This document shows positions 9,476 to 18,421 of a DNA stretch of 64,000 nt, in pieces; the first letter of the stretch is position 1; each line of letters starts with the position of its first letter. The notes beneath the pieces are model-generated. The model saw only the letters and a list, made by a program, of their open reading frames with translations. It ran no database searches and was not told where the DNA came from. The translations under genes were made by a program, and so were the position numbers. The DNA is taken from contig CASGCS010000024.1 in NCBI GenBank assembly GCA_949300025.1, positions 22,716 through 86,715 on the forward strand, written 5' to 3'. Source of the DNA: an uncultured bacterium (GTDB taxonomy: Bacteria; Bacteroidota; Bacteroidia; Bacteroidales; UBA932).

Positions 9476-10108
9476 TTACATCAATGAGAAAAAGAGTGTA
9501 AGATATACCGGGACGGAAAAGTCCATGACTGCTCCGTGCAAAACGGAAAGGGGAACATACTGGTTGCCCGAGTACCTCTGTATGATAGGCAGGGTGGTAT
9601 CTGCGGTAGTGGCCCCTCCCGAGGAGATAGGCGCAAAATTTTTGAACCACTTTACCATCAACGGCGCGAAAGCCACAGTGACAAGTTCGCGTATAATATT
9701 TGCCGCAAGCGCAATAGTGCCGAGTTCCGCTCCTCTCACCTCATTTATCAGAATGCTGGAAAGCGAGTAGTAGCCGAAGCCCGCGCTCACCGAGAGCGTA
9801 TCGAGCAGCGAAATGTCAGGCGTCACGCTCAATTTCCACAAAAACTGGATTACACCGTAAGCGACCGCCGCTCCGGCAAATGTTCCGGCCATTGTGGCCA
9901 ACGGCAAAAAAAGCGTGGAGAGCGGCTGCTTTCTGATGAGTTTGAGAGTCTGTTCGTCTTTGCCCAGGTTGACACCGACCAGAAACATGAGCAGGTAAAG
10001 CACGTATTTGCTTATCTGTGAAATGTCAAGGGTGTCGGGAATTACTCCAAACAGCGCAAGAAGAAGGCCCGCCGCAAAGGAGCCCAATATGATAAGTATG
10101 TCACGCAT
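9476..10108 (-). CDS. lysO: Lysine exporter LysO family, C-terminal component
   Basis: A 210-residue integral membrane protein with six or so hydrophobic helices, matching the C-terminal larger part of LysO/DUF340 transporters (LysO exports lysine and thialysine in Escherichia coli). Recognisable segments are LFGVIPDTLDISQ, LVGVNLGKDEQTLK, and the pair of conserved acidic helices LDTLSVSAGFGYYSLSS and RGAELGTIALAANIIRE. In E. coli LysO is one chain of about 300 residues; here it is split from the 92-residue piece encoded just upstream, with 8 bases of overlap. This two-gene arrangement is known in Bacteroidetes, so it is probably not a frameshift. Confidence 0.9.
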   Translation of the reverse strand: MRDILIILGSFAAGLLLALFGVIPDTLDISQISKYVLYLLMFLVGVNLGKDEQTLKLIRKQPLSTLFLPLATMAGTFAGAAVAYGVIQFLWKLSVTPDISLLDTLSVSAGFGYYSLSSILINEVRGAELGTIALAANIIRELVTVAFAPLMVKWFKNFAPISSGGATTADTTLPIIQRYSGNQYVPLSVLHGAVMDFSVPVYLTLFFSLM

Positions 10109-10379
10109 TCCCTTTCCTCCTCTCTACTGTCATCCTGTAAAAGAACCAGGCGGCAATGCAACTGCCAAGCACGCTCAGAAGCGCTATTACAATAGCCGAG
10201 ACCCCAAGTTTTGTAAATTGCGAAACCAGATTCTCGTTGAATCCCAGTTCGAGCCCCAGTACAAAGAGCAAGAGCGAAATTACAAGCATAATAACGGGCG
10301 AGAGCGATATTCTGATGCCTTTTCTCAAAAGCCTGCCTACAACGATGCCCACAACCATAAGTGAAATTGCGATAAACAT
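10101..10379 (-). CDS. LysO family transporter, small N-terminal component
   Basis: A 92-residue protein with three hydrophobic helices (AISLMVVGIVVGRLLRK; LSPVIMLVISLLLFVLGLELG; VSAIVIALLSVLGSCIAAWFFYRM). It matches the N-terminal third of single-chain LysO exporters and overlaps the larger component by 8 bases, so the two are expected to be made together and to form one transporter. First gene of a lysO-N, lysO-C, nfeD operon. The ATG at 10379 is preceded on its strand by a poor Bacteroidetes -7 (TATATTAG). Confidence 0.85.
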   Translation of the reverse strand: MFIAISLMVVGIVVGRLLRKGIRISLSPVIMLVISLLLFVLGLELGFNENLVSQFTKLGVSAIVIALLSVLGSCIAAWFFYRMTVERRKGNA

Positions 10380-10492
10380 ACTCCAATATATTTTTTGCTA
10401 ATATACGCTTAAATTTTTAATACCGGATTAAACATTTATTCCTACCTTTATAGTTAAAATTGCATGTTGAACCAAACATAACACGTTTCACA

Positions 10493-12130
10493 ATGAAAAT
10501 CAAACATCTCATACTGGCAGCGTTCCTTACTTCCGCCGCCGTCCCGCTCCATGCGCAGTCTTACCCGTTCAATCCCTACGACGAAGACTATTCCACAAGC
10601 TGTACCTCGATAATGGTAGGTAAGGATGCAAGTACAGACGGCTCGGTAATGACAGCCCATACGTGCGATTCCAACTACCGCACATGGCTCACGATGGAGC
10701 AGAGGAAAAAACATGAAGCGGGAGAGATGGAGCCCGTATACTGGGGAAGGCTCCATACGGAAGAGCCGCACGATGTGCGCAATCTTGTGAAGAAGGGGGA
10801 GATTCCTGCCATGGAGGGGCAGACATACGCATTCTTGAATGTCGCATATCCCTGCATGAATGAAAAACAGCTGGCCATGGGAGAAACCACTACAGAAGGC
10901 AGGCGCGAACTGAGGAATACCGACGGGCTGTTCCAGATAGAAGAATTGCAGAGAATAGCTCTTGAAAGGTGTTCCACTGCGCGTGAGGCCATAAGGCTGA
11001 TTGGCTCGCTTGCAGAGGAATATGGCTATGGCGATTACGGAGAGTGCCTGACCATAGCAGACAAGAATGAAGTATGGCATTTTGAAATATACGGGACCGG
11101 AGAGGTCAAGCAGGGGTCGAAGTTCCAAAAGCCTGGCGCTCTGTGGGCGGCACAGAGGATTCCAGACGACCATGTCGGCATTTCGGCCAATATCCCAAGA
11201 ATCGGAGTGATAGATTTCAACAATCCAGACTGTTTCCTCTACGGGGCGACCTTGAAAGAGCGTCTGAAGGATATGGGGCTCTGGGACGGCAAAAGTCAGT
11301 TCAAGTTCTATAAAATGGTGTCAGATGTCAAACCGTTCAGCATCAGGGAATATTTTGTATTTAATAAACTGGCCCCCTCGCTCGGCCTGAAGTTCGACGC
11401 CGAGGAACTTCCCTTCTCCATAAAGCCTGACAGGAAAGTCTCTCCCGAAGATATGTTTGCCCTTTACCGCCAGACATACGACGGAACAGAGTTCGATCAG
11501 GTAAAGAATCTCTCCGTGGAGGTAGACAGAAGGGTGAAGGTTTCAGACGGTGTCTACAGAGACTACAAAGATACCGTACGTCCGCTCTCCACCTTCATGC
11601 CCAACGACGTGCGTGAACTTCTGAACAGCATAAAGGAGGGAGTGGCCCCCAGATACAGGACCATAGCCGCCATCCAGTGTTCATATTCGCACATTATCCA
11701 GCTGAGGAACTGGCTTCCCGACGAGGTGGGTGCGGTTGCCTACTTTGCATTCGACAACCCTGCACAGACTCCGCGCATCCCTATCTACTGCTGCGAGACC
11801 TCGCTCCCCGACGGTTTTGAGGTCTGCGGACAGCACCGCTACAGAAAGGATGCTGCGATTTGGTCATACAGGGAGACCAACCGTATCGCCACAATAAACT
11901 GGGAGAAGACCCGCCATCTTATAGAGCCTCTCGTGCTCGACTATCAGAAACTCATGATGGAAGAGTGCAGAGAGGTGGAAAAAAAGGCTGTCGAACTTCT
12001 AAAGGAGGGGAAGAGAGAGGAGGCTGTGGAGATGCTTACAAAATTCACAGCAATGTTTGAGGCTTCTGCCAGAAACAGTTGGGAGCGTCTCAAGGCAGAC
12101 TTGTGGACAATTTTTGCAAGAAGCATGTAA
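10493..12130 (+). CDS. C69-family dipeptidase, exported
   Basis: A secreted Ntn-hydrolase peptidase of family C69 (dipeptidase A type). I chose the ATG at 10493 because it opens a normal signal peptide (KHLILAAFLTSAAVPLHAQ); an upstream in-frame ATG at 10460 would add 11 polar residues. The expected nucleophile is Cys37 in TSCTSIMVGK, which would become the new N-terminus after a short propeptide is removed. Conserved family segments follow: DGSVMTAHTCDSN, TTTEGRRELRNT, YGDYGECLTIADKNEVWHFEI. At about 545 residues it has normal length. Bacteroidales use these enzymes in periplasmic peptide breakdown. It is divergent from lysO and not obviously in an operon with carA, which has its own promoter. 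Confidence 0.93.
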   Translation: MKIKHLILAAFLTSAAVPLHAQSYPFNPYDEDYSTSCTSIMVGKDASTDGSVMTAHTCDSNYRTWLTMEQRKKHEAGEMEPVYWGRLHTEEPHDVRNLVKKGEIPAMEGQTYAFLNVAYPCMNEKQLAMGETTTEGRRELRNTDGLFQIEELQRIALERCSTAREAIRLIGSLAEEYGYGDYGECLTIADKNEVWHFEIYGTGEVKQGSKFQKPGALWAAQRIPDDHVGISANIPRIGVIDFNNPDCFLYGATLKERLKDMGLWDGKSQFKFYKMVSDVKPFSIREYFVFNKLAPSLGLKFDAEELPFSIKPDRKVSPEDMFALYRQTYDGTEFDQVKNLSVEVDRRVKVSDGVYRDYKDTVRPLSTFMPNDVRELLNSIKEGVAPRYRTIAAIQCSYSHIIQLRNWLPDEVGAVAYFAFDNPAQTPRIPIYCCETSLPDGFEVCGQHRYRKDAAIWSYRETNRIATINWEKTRHLIEPLVLDYQKLMMEECREVEKKAVELLKEGKREEAVEMLTKFTAMFEASARNSWERLKADLWTIFARSM

Positions 12131-12136
12131 CAGATA

Positions 12137-12167
12137 TTGCAATAAAATCAAATTCTGATTAATTTTG
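12137..12167 (+). promoter_or_regulatory. Bacteroidetes-type promoter for carA
   Basis: TTG at 12137-12139, then 20 bases, then TAATTTTG at 12160-12167, which fits TAnnTTTG. Transcription would begin a few bases after 12170, leaving a leader of about 20 bases before the carA ATG at 12197. No upstream leader long enough for an attenuator is present. Confidence 0.7.
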
Positions 12168-12196
12168 CTCAATTTTGATAACACCGTTTCACAAAG

Positions 12197-13270
12197 ATGC
12201 AATCATTAAAGAAATCTAAGCTTGTTTTGGAGAATGGCCTTGAATTCCAAGGCTATTCGTTCGGTTATGAAAATACGGCCGGTGGAGAAGTTGTATTCAG
12301 TACAGCGATGGTCGGGTATCCCGAAAGTCTTACAGATCCCTCCTACTCCGGACAGATTCTCTGTATCACCTATCCCAGCATAGGAAATTATGGAGTCATG
12401 AACGACTGTCTGGACAATGGCATTTCAAAATATTTTGAGTCCGACAAGATTCACGTAAAGGCGCTTGTCATTTCAGACTACTCGTTCGACTACAGTCACT
12501 GGAATGCGGCCAAGAGTCTGGACCAGTGGCTGAAGGAGGAGAAGGTTCCCGGTCTGTTCGGCATAGACACCAGAGCTTTGACAAAAGTGCTCAGAGAAGA
12601 GGGCGCAATGCTGGGAAAGATTGTTCCCGAGGGCTTCAGCGCAGATTTTGAACCCTATAATCCAAATACCGAAAACCAGGTAGGCATTGTAAGCTGCAAG
12701 GAAATCATACGTTACGGCAAGGGAGAGAAAAAGGTTGTCCTGCTCGACTGCGGAGTAAAGAACAATATTCTCAGATGCCTTATAAAACGAAACATAGAAC
12801 TTATCAGAGTGCCCTGGAACTACGATTTCAACCAGTTGGAATACGACGGGCTGTTTATTTCCAACGGCCCGGGAAATCCTGAGTTCTGCACCGAAGCGGT
12901 GGAGCATATAAAGGTCGCAATGGAAAAGTGTAAGCCCATTTGCGGTATCTGCATGGGCAACCAGCTCCTTTCAAAGGCAGCCGGGGCCAAGACATTCAAA
13001 CTCAAATACGGCCACAGGAGCCACAATCAGCCGGTACGTATGGCCGGAACTTCGAGATGTTTCATAACCTCCCAGAATCACGGCTATGCCGTAGACGGTT
13101 CAACTCTGGGAAGCGACTGGGAAGAGTTGTTTGTAAATATGAACGACGGCACGAACGAGGGCATAAGACATAAGAGCAAACCCTTCTTTTCCGCCCAGTT
13201 CCACCCCGAGGCTGCAAGCGGCCCGACCGACACCGAATTCCTGTTTGACGATTTTATTAAACTGTTGTAA
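12197..13270 (+). CDS. carA: Carbamoyl-phosphate synthase small (glutaminase) subunit
   Basis: CarA hydrolyses glutamine and passes ammonia to CarB for carbamoyl phosphate, used for arginine and pyrimidine synthesis. The N-terminal small-subunit domain (TAGGEVVFSTAMVGYPE) is followed by a class I glutaminase domain with nucleophile Cys252 in CGICMGNQLL and the catalytic His/Glu in AQFHPEAASGPTDTEF. Length (357) is standard. It is followed by carB after 11 bases. It carries its own promoter with a short leader. Confidence 0.97.
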   Translation: MQSLKKSKLVLENGLEFQGYSFGYENTAGGEVVFSTAMVGYPESLTDPSYSGQILCITYPSIGNYGVMNDCLDNGISKYFESDKIHVKALVISDYSFDYSHWNAAKSLDQWLKEEKVPGLFGIDTRALTKVLREEGAMLGKIVPEGFSADFEPYNPNTENQVGIVSCKEIIRYGKGEKKVVLLDCGVKNNILRCLIKRNIELIRVPWNYDFNQLEYDGLFISNGPGNPEFCTEAVEHIKVAMEKCKPICGICMGNQLLSKAAGAKTFKLKYGHRSHNQPVRMAGTSRCFITSQNHGYAVDGSTLGSDWEELFVNMNDGTNEGIRHKSKPFFSAQFHPEAASGPTDTEFLFDDFIKLL

Positions 13271-13281
13271 TACTGTTGCGG

Positions 13282-16200
13282 ATGAAAAAGATAGAAAAAG
13301 TTCTTCTGTTAGGTTCCGGCGCGCTCAAGATAGGCGAAGCCGGAGAGTTCGACTATTCCGGTTCCCAGGCCCTAAAGGCCATGAGGGAAGAGGGAATCAA
13401 AACCGTTCTGATTAATCCGAATATTGCAACGGTCCAGACTTCTGAAGGTGTTGCGGACAAAATCTATTTTCTGCCCGTTACGCCATATTTCGTGGAGCAG
13501 GTAATAAAAAGAGAGAGACCTCAGGGCATATTGCTGGCATTCGGAGGCCAGACCGCCCTTAACTGCGGTGTAGAACTCTACCGCAGCGGAGTGTTGGAAA
13601 AGTACGACGTGCAGGTTCTGGGAACTCCGGTCCAGGCAATCATGGATACCGAAGACCGCGAACTGTTTGTAAAGAAGCTCGACGAAATAAACGTAAAGAC
13701 AATAAAGAGCCATGCCGTAGAAAACATAGAAGACGCCAAGGCTGCGGCCAGTGAACTGGGCTATCCGGTCATAATAAGGGCCGCCTATGCGCTCGGCGGG
13801 CTCGGCAGCGGCTTCTGCAACAATGAAGACGAACTGGAGAAACTTGCGCAAAAAGCATTTACCTTCTCTCCGCAGATTCTTGTGGAAAAGTCTCTCAAGG
13901 GATGGAAGGAGATTGAATATGAGATAGTCCGTGACAGATACAACAACTGTATAGCAGTCTGCAACATGGAGAATTTCGACCCGCTCGGAATACACACCGG
14001 GGAGAGTATAGTAGTGGCTCCGTCGCAGACCCTTACAAACGATGAATTCCATATCCTGAGAGAAATCGCGATAAAAATCGTACGGCACGTGGGCATTGTG
14101 GGTGAGTGCAACGTACAGTATGCTTTTGACCCCGAATCTGAAGACTACAGGGTGATTGAAGTGAATGCCCGTCTGAGCCGTTCGTCGGCGCTTGCCTCAA
14201 AGGCAACAGGATACCCTCTTGCTTTCGTGGCTGCAAAACTCGGACTGGGGTACGGCCTCTTTGAACTGAAGAACTCCGTGACAAAAAACACACCGGCATT
14301 CTTCGAGCCCGCCCTTGACTATATTGTCTGCAAGATTCCCCGCTGGGACCTTTCAAAATTCCATGGCGTAAGCCGTGAAATAGGCAGCAGCATGAAGAGC
14401 GTCGGGGAAGTGATGGCCATAGGACGCACCTTCGAGGAAGCCATACAGAAAGGCCTGCGCATGATTGGCCAGGGAGCACACGGCTTTGTCGCCAACAAGG
14501 AGATAAAGGTGGAAGATATAGACAAGGCGCTGAGAGAACCTACAGACAATCGTATCTTTGTAATATCCAAGGCATTCAAGGCCGGATACACTATAGACCA
14601 GATTCATGATCTCACAAAGATTGACAAGTGGTTCCTCTATAAGCTTTACAATATCATAATTACCGACAGGGAACTCTACGCCCTCAATTGCGAGACGGAA
14701 CTCTCCGCCGAACTGCTCAGAAAGGCAAAATGCCAGGGCTTCTCTGATTTCCAGATAGGCCGTCTGATTTTCAAGGACAAGCTTGACATAGATGCGGCAA
14801 TGGCCAAAATCCGCAGATACCGCAAATTCCTGAACATACTGCCGGTAGTCAAGCAGATAGATACTCTGGCCGCAGAATTTCCCGCCCAGACCAATTATCT
14901 CTACCTCACCTACAACGGTACCGAGAACGATGTAGAGTACAAGGGCGACAGAAAATCCATAATAGTGCTCGGTTCCGGAGCATACAGAATCGGAAGTTCG
15001 GTAGAGTTCGACTGGTGCAGCGTGAATGCCCTCAAGACAATCCAGAATTGCGGTTGGAGAGGTGTAATGATAAACTACAATCCCGAAACCGTCTCTACAG
15101 ACTACGACATGTGCGACCGCCTCTATTTCGACGAACTGACTTTCGAGCGTGTAATGGACATTTACGAACTTGAAAATCCGCACGGCATGGTGGTTTCAGT
15201 AGGCGGGCAGATTCCCAACAACCTTGCACTCAGGCTCGATGAGGCAAAAGTTCCCATTTTGGGAACCTCGGCAATGTCGATAGACAACGCCGAAGACCGC
15301 AACCGCTTCTCATCTACCCTCGACGCTCTCGAAATTGACCAGCCGCGCTGGAAAGAGCTTACCACAATGGATGAGGTATACGATTTTGTAGACAACGTAG
15401 GCTTCCCTGTCCTTGTGCGTCCCTCATACGTGCTTTCCGGTGCAGCCATGAATGTCTGCTCAAACAAGAGCGAACTGGAGCAGTTCCTCAAGCTTGCGGC
15501 AAACGTTTCAAAAAAGCATCCGGTGGTAATAAGCGAATTCATACAGAATGCCAAGGAGATAGAGTTTGACGCCGTGGCCAGCAAGGGCGAGATTATGGCT
15601 TACGCAATTTCAGAGCATATAGAATTTGCAGGCGTCCATTCGGGAGATGCGACCATACAGTTCCCGCCCCAAAAACTCTATGTGGAGACTGCGCGCAGGA
15701 TAAAGAAAATATCGCGCAAGATTGCGGACGCGCTTCAGATTTCGGGTCCGTTCAATATTCAGTTCCTTGCAAAGGAGAACGACATTAAAGTCATAGAGTG
15801 CAACCTCAGGGCTTCCAGAAGTTTCCCGTTCGTTTCAAAGGTCTTGAAAATAAACTTTATAGACCTTGCAACAAAAATCATGATAGGCGAGCCTGTAACA
15901 AAACCCAGCAAGAGCGCCTTCGATTTGGATTATGTAGGTGTCAAGGCTTCTCAGTTTTCTTTCTCGAGACTGCAGAAGGCAGACCCTGTTCTCGGAGTCG
16001 ACATGGCCTCCACCGGTGAGGTAGGCTGCCTTGGAGACGACAGCAACGAGGCAATTCTTACGGCAATGCTCTCTGTCGGGCATAAGGTTCCCAAAAAGAA
16101 CATACTGCTCTCGACCGGCGACGCAAAACAGAAGGCCGAACTGCTCGGTGCAGCCAAAAAACTGGCCGACAACGGATATTCACTCTATGCTACCGGCGGT

Positions 16201-16497
16201 TCATACAAGTATCTTGTAGACAACAATATTCCGGCAACCCGCGTCTACTGGCCAAGTGAAGAGGGAATGCAGCCCCAGGCAATGGATCTGCTCAGGGAAA
16301 AGAAGATAGACATGGTTGTAAATATTCCAAAGAACCTCACGCAGGTAGAACTGGAAAACGGGTACAAGGTCCGCCGCGCAGCCGTAGACTTCAACATTCC
16401 ACTTATAACCAACGCAAGGCTTGCAAGTGCGTTTATAAATGCCTTTTGTGTTATGCCTGTGGAGGAGATAAGTATCAAGGGGTGGGATGAATATTAA
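13282..16497 (+). CDS. carB: Carbamoyl-phosphate synthase large subunit
   Basis: CarB makes carbamoyl phosphate from bicarbonate, ammonia and two ATP. It has the expected duplicated ATP-grasp halves (first half opening LLGSGALKIGEAGEFDYSG, second half opening VLGSGAYRIGSSVEFDW) and a C-terminal MGS-like allosteric domain (LLSTGDAKQKAELLGAAKKLADNGYSLYATGGS is its opening region, shown only in part here). I set the start at ATG 13282 rather than the in-frame TTG at 13276, because MKKIEKVLLLGSG matches the family N-terminus. About 1071 residues, full length. It ends about 60 bases before a hairpin shared with the convergent phosphatase gene. Confidence 0.97.
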   Translation: MKKIEKVLLLGSGALKIGEAGEFDYSGSQALKAMREEGIKTVLINPNIATVQTSEGVADKIYFLPVTPYFVEQVIKRERPQGILLAFGGQTALNCGVELYRSGVLEKYDVQVLGTPVQAIMDTEDRELFVKKLDEINVKTIKSHAVENIEDAKAAASELGYPVIIRAAYALGGLGSGFCNNEDELEKLAQKAFTFSPQILVEKSLKGWKEIEYEIVRDRYNNCIAVCNMENFDPLGIHTGESIVVAPSQTLTNDEFHILREIAIKIVRHVGIVGECNVQYAFDPESEDYRVIEVNARLSRSSALASKATGYPLAFVAAKLGLGYGLFELKNSVTKNTPAFFEPALDYIVCKIPRWDLSKFHGVSREIGSSMKSVGEVMAIGRTFEEAIQKGLRMIGQGAHGFVANKEIKVEDIDKALREPTDNRIFVISKAFKAGYTIDQIHDLTKIDKWFLYKLYNIIITDRELYALNCETELSAELLRKAKCQGFSDFQIGRLIFKDKLDIDAAMAKIRRYRKFLNILPVVKQIDTLAAEFPAQTNYLYLTYNGTENDVEYKGDRKSIIVLGSGAYRIGSSVEFDWCSVNALKTIQNCGWRGVMINYNPETVSTDYDMCDRLYFDELTFERVMDIYELENPHGMVVSVGGQIPNNLALRLDEAKVPILGTSAMSIDNAEDRNRFSSTLDALEIDQPRWKELTTMDEVYDFVDNVGFPVLVRPSYVLSGAAMNVCSNKSELEQFLKLAANVSKKHPVVISEFIQNAKEIEFDAVASKGEIMAYAISEHIEFAGVHSGDATIQFPPQKLYVETARRIKKISRKIADALQISGPFNIQFLAKENDIKVIECNLRASRSFPFVSKVLKINFIDLATKIMIGEPVTKPSKSAFDLDYVGVKASQFSFSRLQKADPVLGVDMASTGEVGCLGDDSNEAILTAMLSVGHKVPKKNILLSTGDAKQKAELLGAAKKLADNGYSLYATGGSYKYLVDNNIPATRVYWPSEEGMQPQAMDLLREKKIDMVVNIPKNLTQVELENGYKVRRAAVDFNIPLITNARLASAFINAFCVMPVEEISIKGWDEY

Positions 16498-16558
16498 TTG
16501 GCGTGATAGCGGCAGTTCAACGCTCCTTCGCCCCGAACCTTGAGACCTTGTTATACTA

Positions 16559-16595
16559 GGGTATAGTTGCAGAAGAATCTCTGCAAACTATACCC
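16559..16595. terminator. Hairpin between convergent carB and LMW phosphatase genes
   Basis: GGGTATAGTTGCAG at 16559-16572 pairs with CTGCAAACTATACCC at 16581-16595 with one unpaired base and an 8-base loop. It begins 62 bases after the carB stop and ends 1 base before the stop of the opposing gene. There is no strong T run on either side, so it could act as a shared bidirectional terminator or as an RNA 3' end stabiliser. Confidence 0.65.
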
Positions 16596-16596
16596 T

Positions 16597-17076
16597 TCAA
16601 TTATTCAGGAAATCCATGATTCCGGGCATTGCCTCTTCAAGCATGTCAAGGACTAATTCAAACCCTTTCGGTCCGCCGTAATATGGGTCAGGGACCTCGT
16701 CCATTTTATATTTGATGCGTTTCTCCCGTGAAAGGAATTCTGTCAGTTTATGAATTTTGGCCTGCTGCCTCCCATCTGCCGCAACCCTTTTAAGGGCAGC
16801 CACATTTGAATTGTCCATTGCTACGATTATGTCGAATCTCTCGAAATCTTCGCGGCAGACCTGCCTTGCAATCGAATCTACTTTATAACCGCGGGCCGCT
16901 GCAGCCGAGCGCATTCTGGCATCTGCCCTCTCTCCGGCGTGGTAATCTATTATGCCGGCAGAGTCCACGAAAAAACCGGCAGCCTCTCCCCGCTTTTCAA
17001 GAAAACTTTTCATTACCGCCTCCGCCGCTGCAGAGCGGCAGATATTCCCCATACAGACAAACAGTATATTCTTCAT
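16597..17076 (-). CDS. Low-molecular-weight protein-tyrosine phosphatase
   Basis: A cytosolic phosphatase of 159 residues. The P-loop CX5R is CMGNICRS (Cys8, Arg14), and the general acid Asp is Asp130 in DPYYGG. In bacteria such enzymes remove phosphate from tyrosine kinases that control polysaccharide export; no such kinase is in this window. It is 8 bases downstream of rmuC in the same direction. The identification is secure, the substrate unknown. Confidence 0.95.
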   Translation of the reverse strand: MKNILFVCMGNICRSAAAEAVMKSFLEKRGEAAGFFVDSAGIIDYHAGERADARMRSAAAARGYKVDSIARQVCREDFERFDIIVAMDNSNVAALKRVAADGRQQAKIHKLTEFLSREKRIKYKMDEVPDPYYGGPKGFELVLDMLEEAMPGIMDFLNN

Positions 17077-17084
17077 TCCATATT

Positions 17085-18386
17085 CTATTCGTTGCTATCG
17101 CCCAGCAGTCGGTCTGCTGCTGCGGAATCCAGACTCTCCACACCTTTGAGCTTGCGCTGTATCATCCTTGTCCTGGTACCTACAAGATTGTCCATTTCGC
17201 TGAGTCCATCCTGAATCTTGCCTTTCGCCTTCTCCAGAATTCCGCCGAACTTTTCGAACTCTGTCTTTACAGCTCCCAGAGTCTCCCATACTTCGCTGCT
17301 GCGCTTCTGAATTGCAAGCGTCTTGAAGCCCATCTGAAGGCTGTTGAGAATTGCGGCAAGAGTGGTGGGGCCTGTAACTATGACGTTATAATTCTTCTGG
17401 AGGCTCTCGAGCAGGTCGGCCTTTCTTACCACTTCCGCATATATTCCCTCGAACGGGAGAAACATAATGGCAAAATTGGTGGTATGCGGAGGATCTATAT
17501 ATTTTGTACTTATATCCTTGGCATTTGCCTTGATGGCCGAATCCAGCTCTTTTTGTGCAGCCTCTATGACGGCCTGTTCGCCGGTGTCATAGGCATTCTG
17601 CAGTTTTTCATATACATCCTTGGGAAATTTTGCATCTATAGGTAGCCAGATAAACGGGATGGAATCACTGTTGCCGGGAAGTTTTACGGCAAATTCTACA
17701 ATGTCGCGGCTTCCCTTCCTGGGAATTACATTGGCTGAGAACTGTTCAGGGGCAAGGATATTTTCCAACAGCATCTGCAACTGAACCTCACCGAATCCGC
17801 CGCGCATCTTCACATTGCTCAGAACCTTCTTCAGACCTCCTACATCCTGGGCAAGATTCTTCATCTCGCCCAAACCCTGCTGGACTTCGTTCAACTGCTT
17901 GCCGACAGTTTCAAAACTCTTGCCCAACCTTTCGGAGAGCGTCTTGTCCAGTTTCTCCTCCACTGTCGCACGGATATGCTCCAGTTTTTCATTTGAACGG
18001 GCAATAAGTTCGTTCTGGGTCTTGTCAAGGGCAGCCAGCCGCTCGTTCTGGAATTTTTCAAGACTTTCGAATTTTGCAGTTATAACCTTGTTGGTTAGTT
18101 CGTTGTTTTTGTCGAAAGTCTCACGGAACTCTCTGAACGAACCCTCCAGGGTTTCACGCTGCTGCTTCTGCTGCAGGTAGAGTTCCTCCTTGATTTGCGA
18201 AATCATGCGTACAAGATCGTCCTTGAGTGCAGACTGCAGGTTCCTGCTCTCCTCTCTCACTGTTTTTTCCAGCTCATCTGTCTTAAGAGAAGACTGCACG
18301 CTCTTCATTCTTTTAAGGGTCACGGCAATGAGAAATATCTGAACCGCTGCAAGCAGAATTGTCAAAACCAATATAGCGTATATCAT
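17085..18386 (-). CDS. rmuC: RmuC-family DNA recombination protein
   Basis: The protein starts with one transmembrane helix (IYAILVLTILLAAVQIFLIAV), then a long coiled coil (about residues 35-150, heptads rich in Leu/Glu/Lys), then the RmuC nuclease-like domain (GGLKKVLSNVKMRGGFGEVQL; PIDAKFPKDVYEKL; FLPFEGIYAEVV). RmuC limits recombination at inverted repeats in E. coli; the exact reaction is not settled. I prefer the ATG at 18386 to a TTG at 18425, since the TTG form adds 13 residues and overlaps the upstream gene. About 433 residues. Confidence 0.92.
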   Translation of the reverse strand: MIYAILVLTILLAAVQIFLIAVTLKRMKSVQSSLKTDELEKTVREESRNLQSALKDDLVRMISQIKEELYLQQKQQRETLEGSFREFRETFDKNNELTNKVITAKFESLEKFQNERLAALDKTQNELIARSNEKLEHIRATVEEKLDKTLSERLGKSFETVGKQLNEVQQGLGEMKNLAQDVGGLKKVLSNVKMRGGFGEVQLQMLLENILAPEQFSANVIPRKGSRDIVEFAVKLPGNSDSIPFIWLPIDAKFPKDVYEKLQNAYDTGEQAVIEAAQKELDSAIKANAKDISTKYIDPPHTTNFAIMFLPFEGIYAEVVRKADLLESLQKNYNVIVTGPTTLAAILNSLQMGFKTLAIQKRSSEVWETLGAVKTEFEKFGGILEKAKGKIQDGLSEMDNLVGTRTRMIQRKLKGVESLDSAAADRLLGDSNE

Positions 18387-18421
18387 AACAGGATTTGTTT
18401 CCCGCAAAAATAGGATTTTTA

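Noticed and set aside
9476..10379. Frameshift in lysO
   Set aside because: The two pieces overlap by 8 bases with good starts and stops, and the split is known in Bacteroidetes, so I treat it as two genes.
13276..13281. TTG start for carB six bases upstream
   Set aside because: The ATG at 13282 gives the family N-terminus and keeps an 11-base gap from carA.
13372..14088. 238-residue minus frame antisense to carB
   Set aside because: carB is a full-length, well conserved gene; no motif is seen in the antisense frame.
14353..15183. 276-residue minus frame antisense to carB
   Set aside because: Same reason: shadow of a conserved gene.
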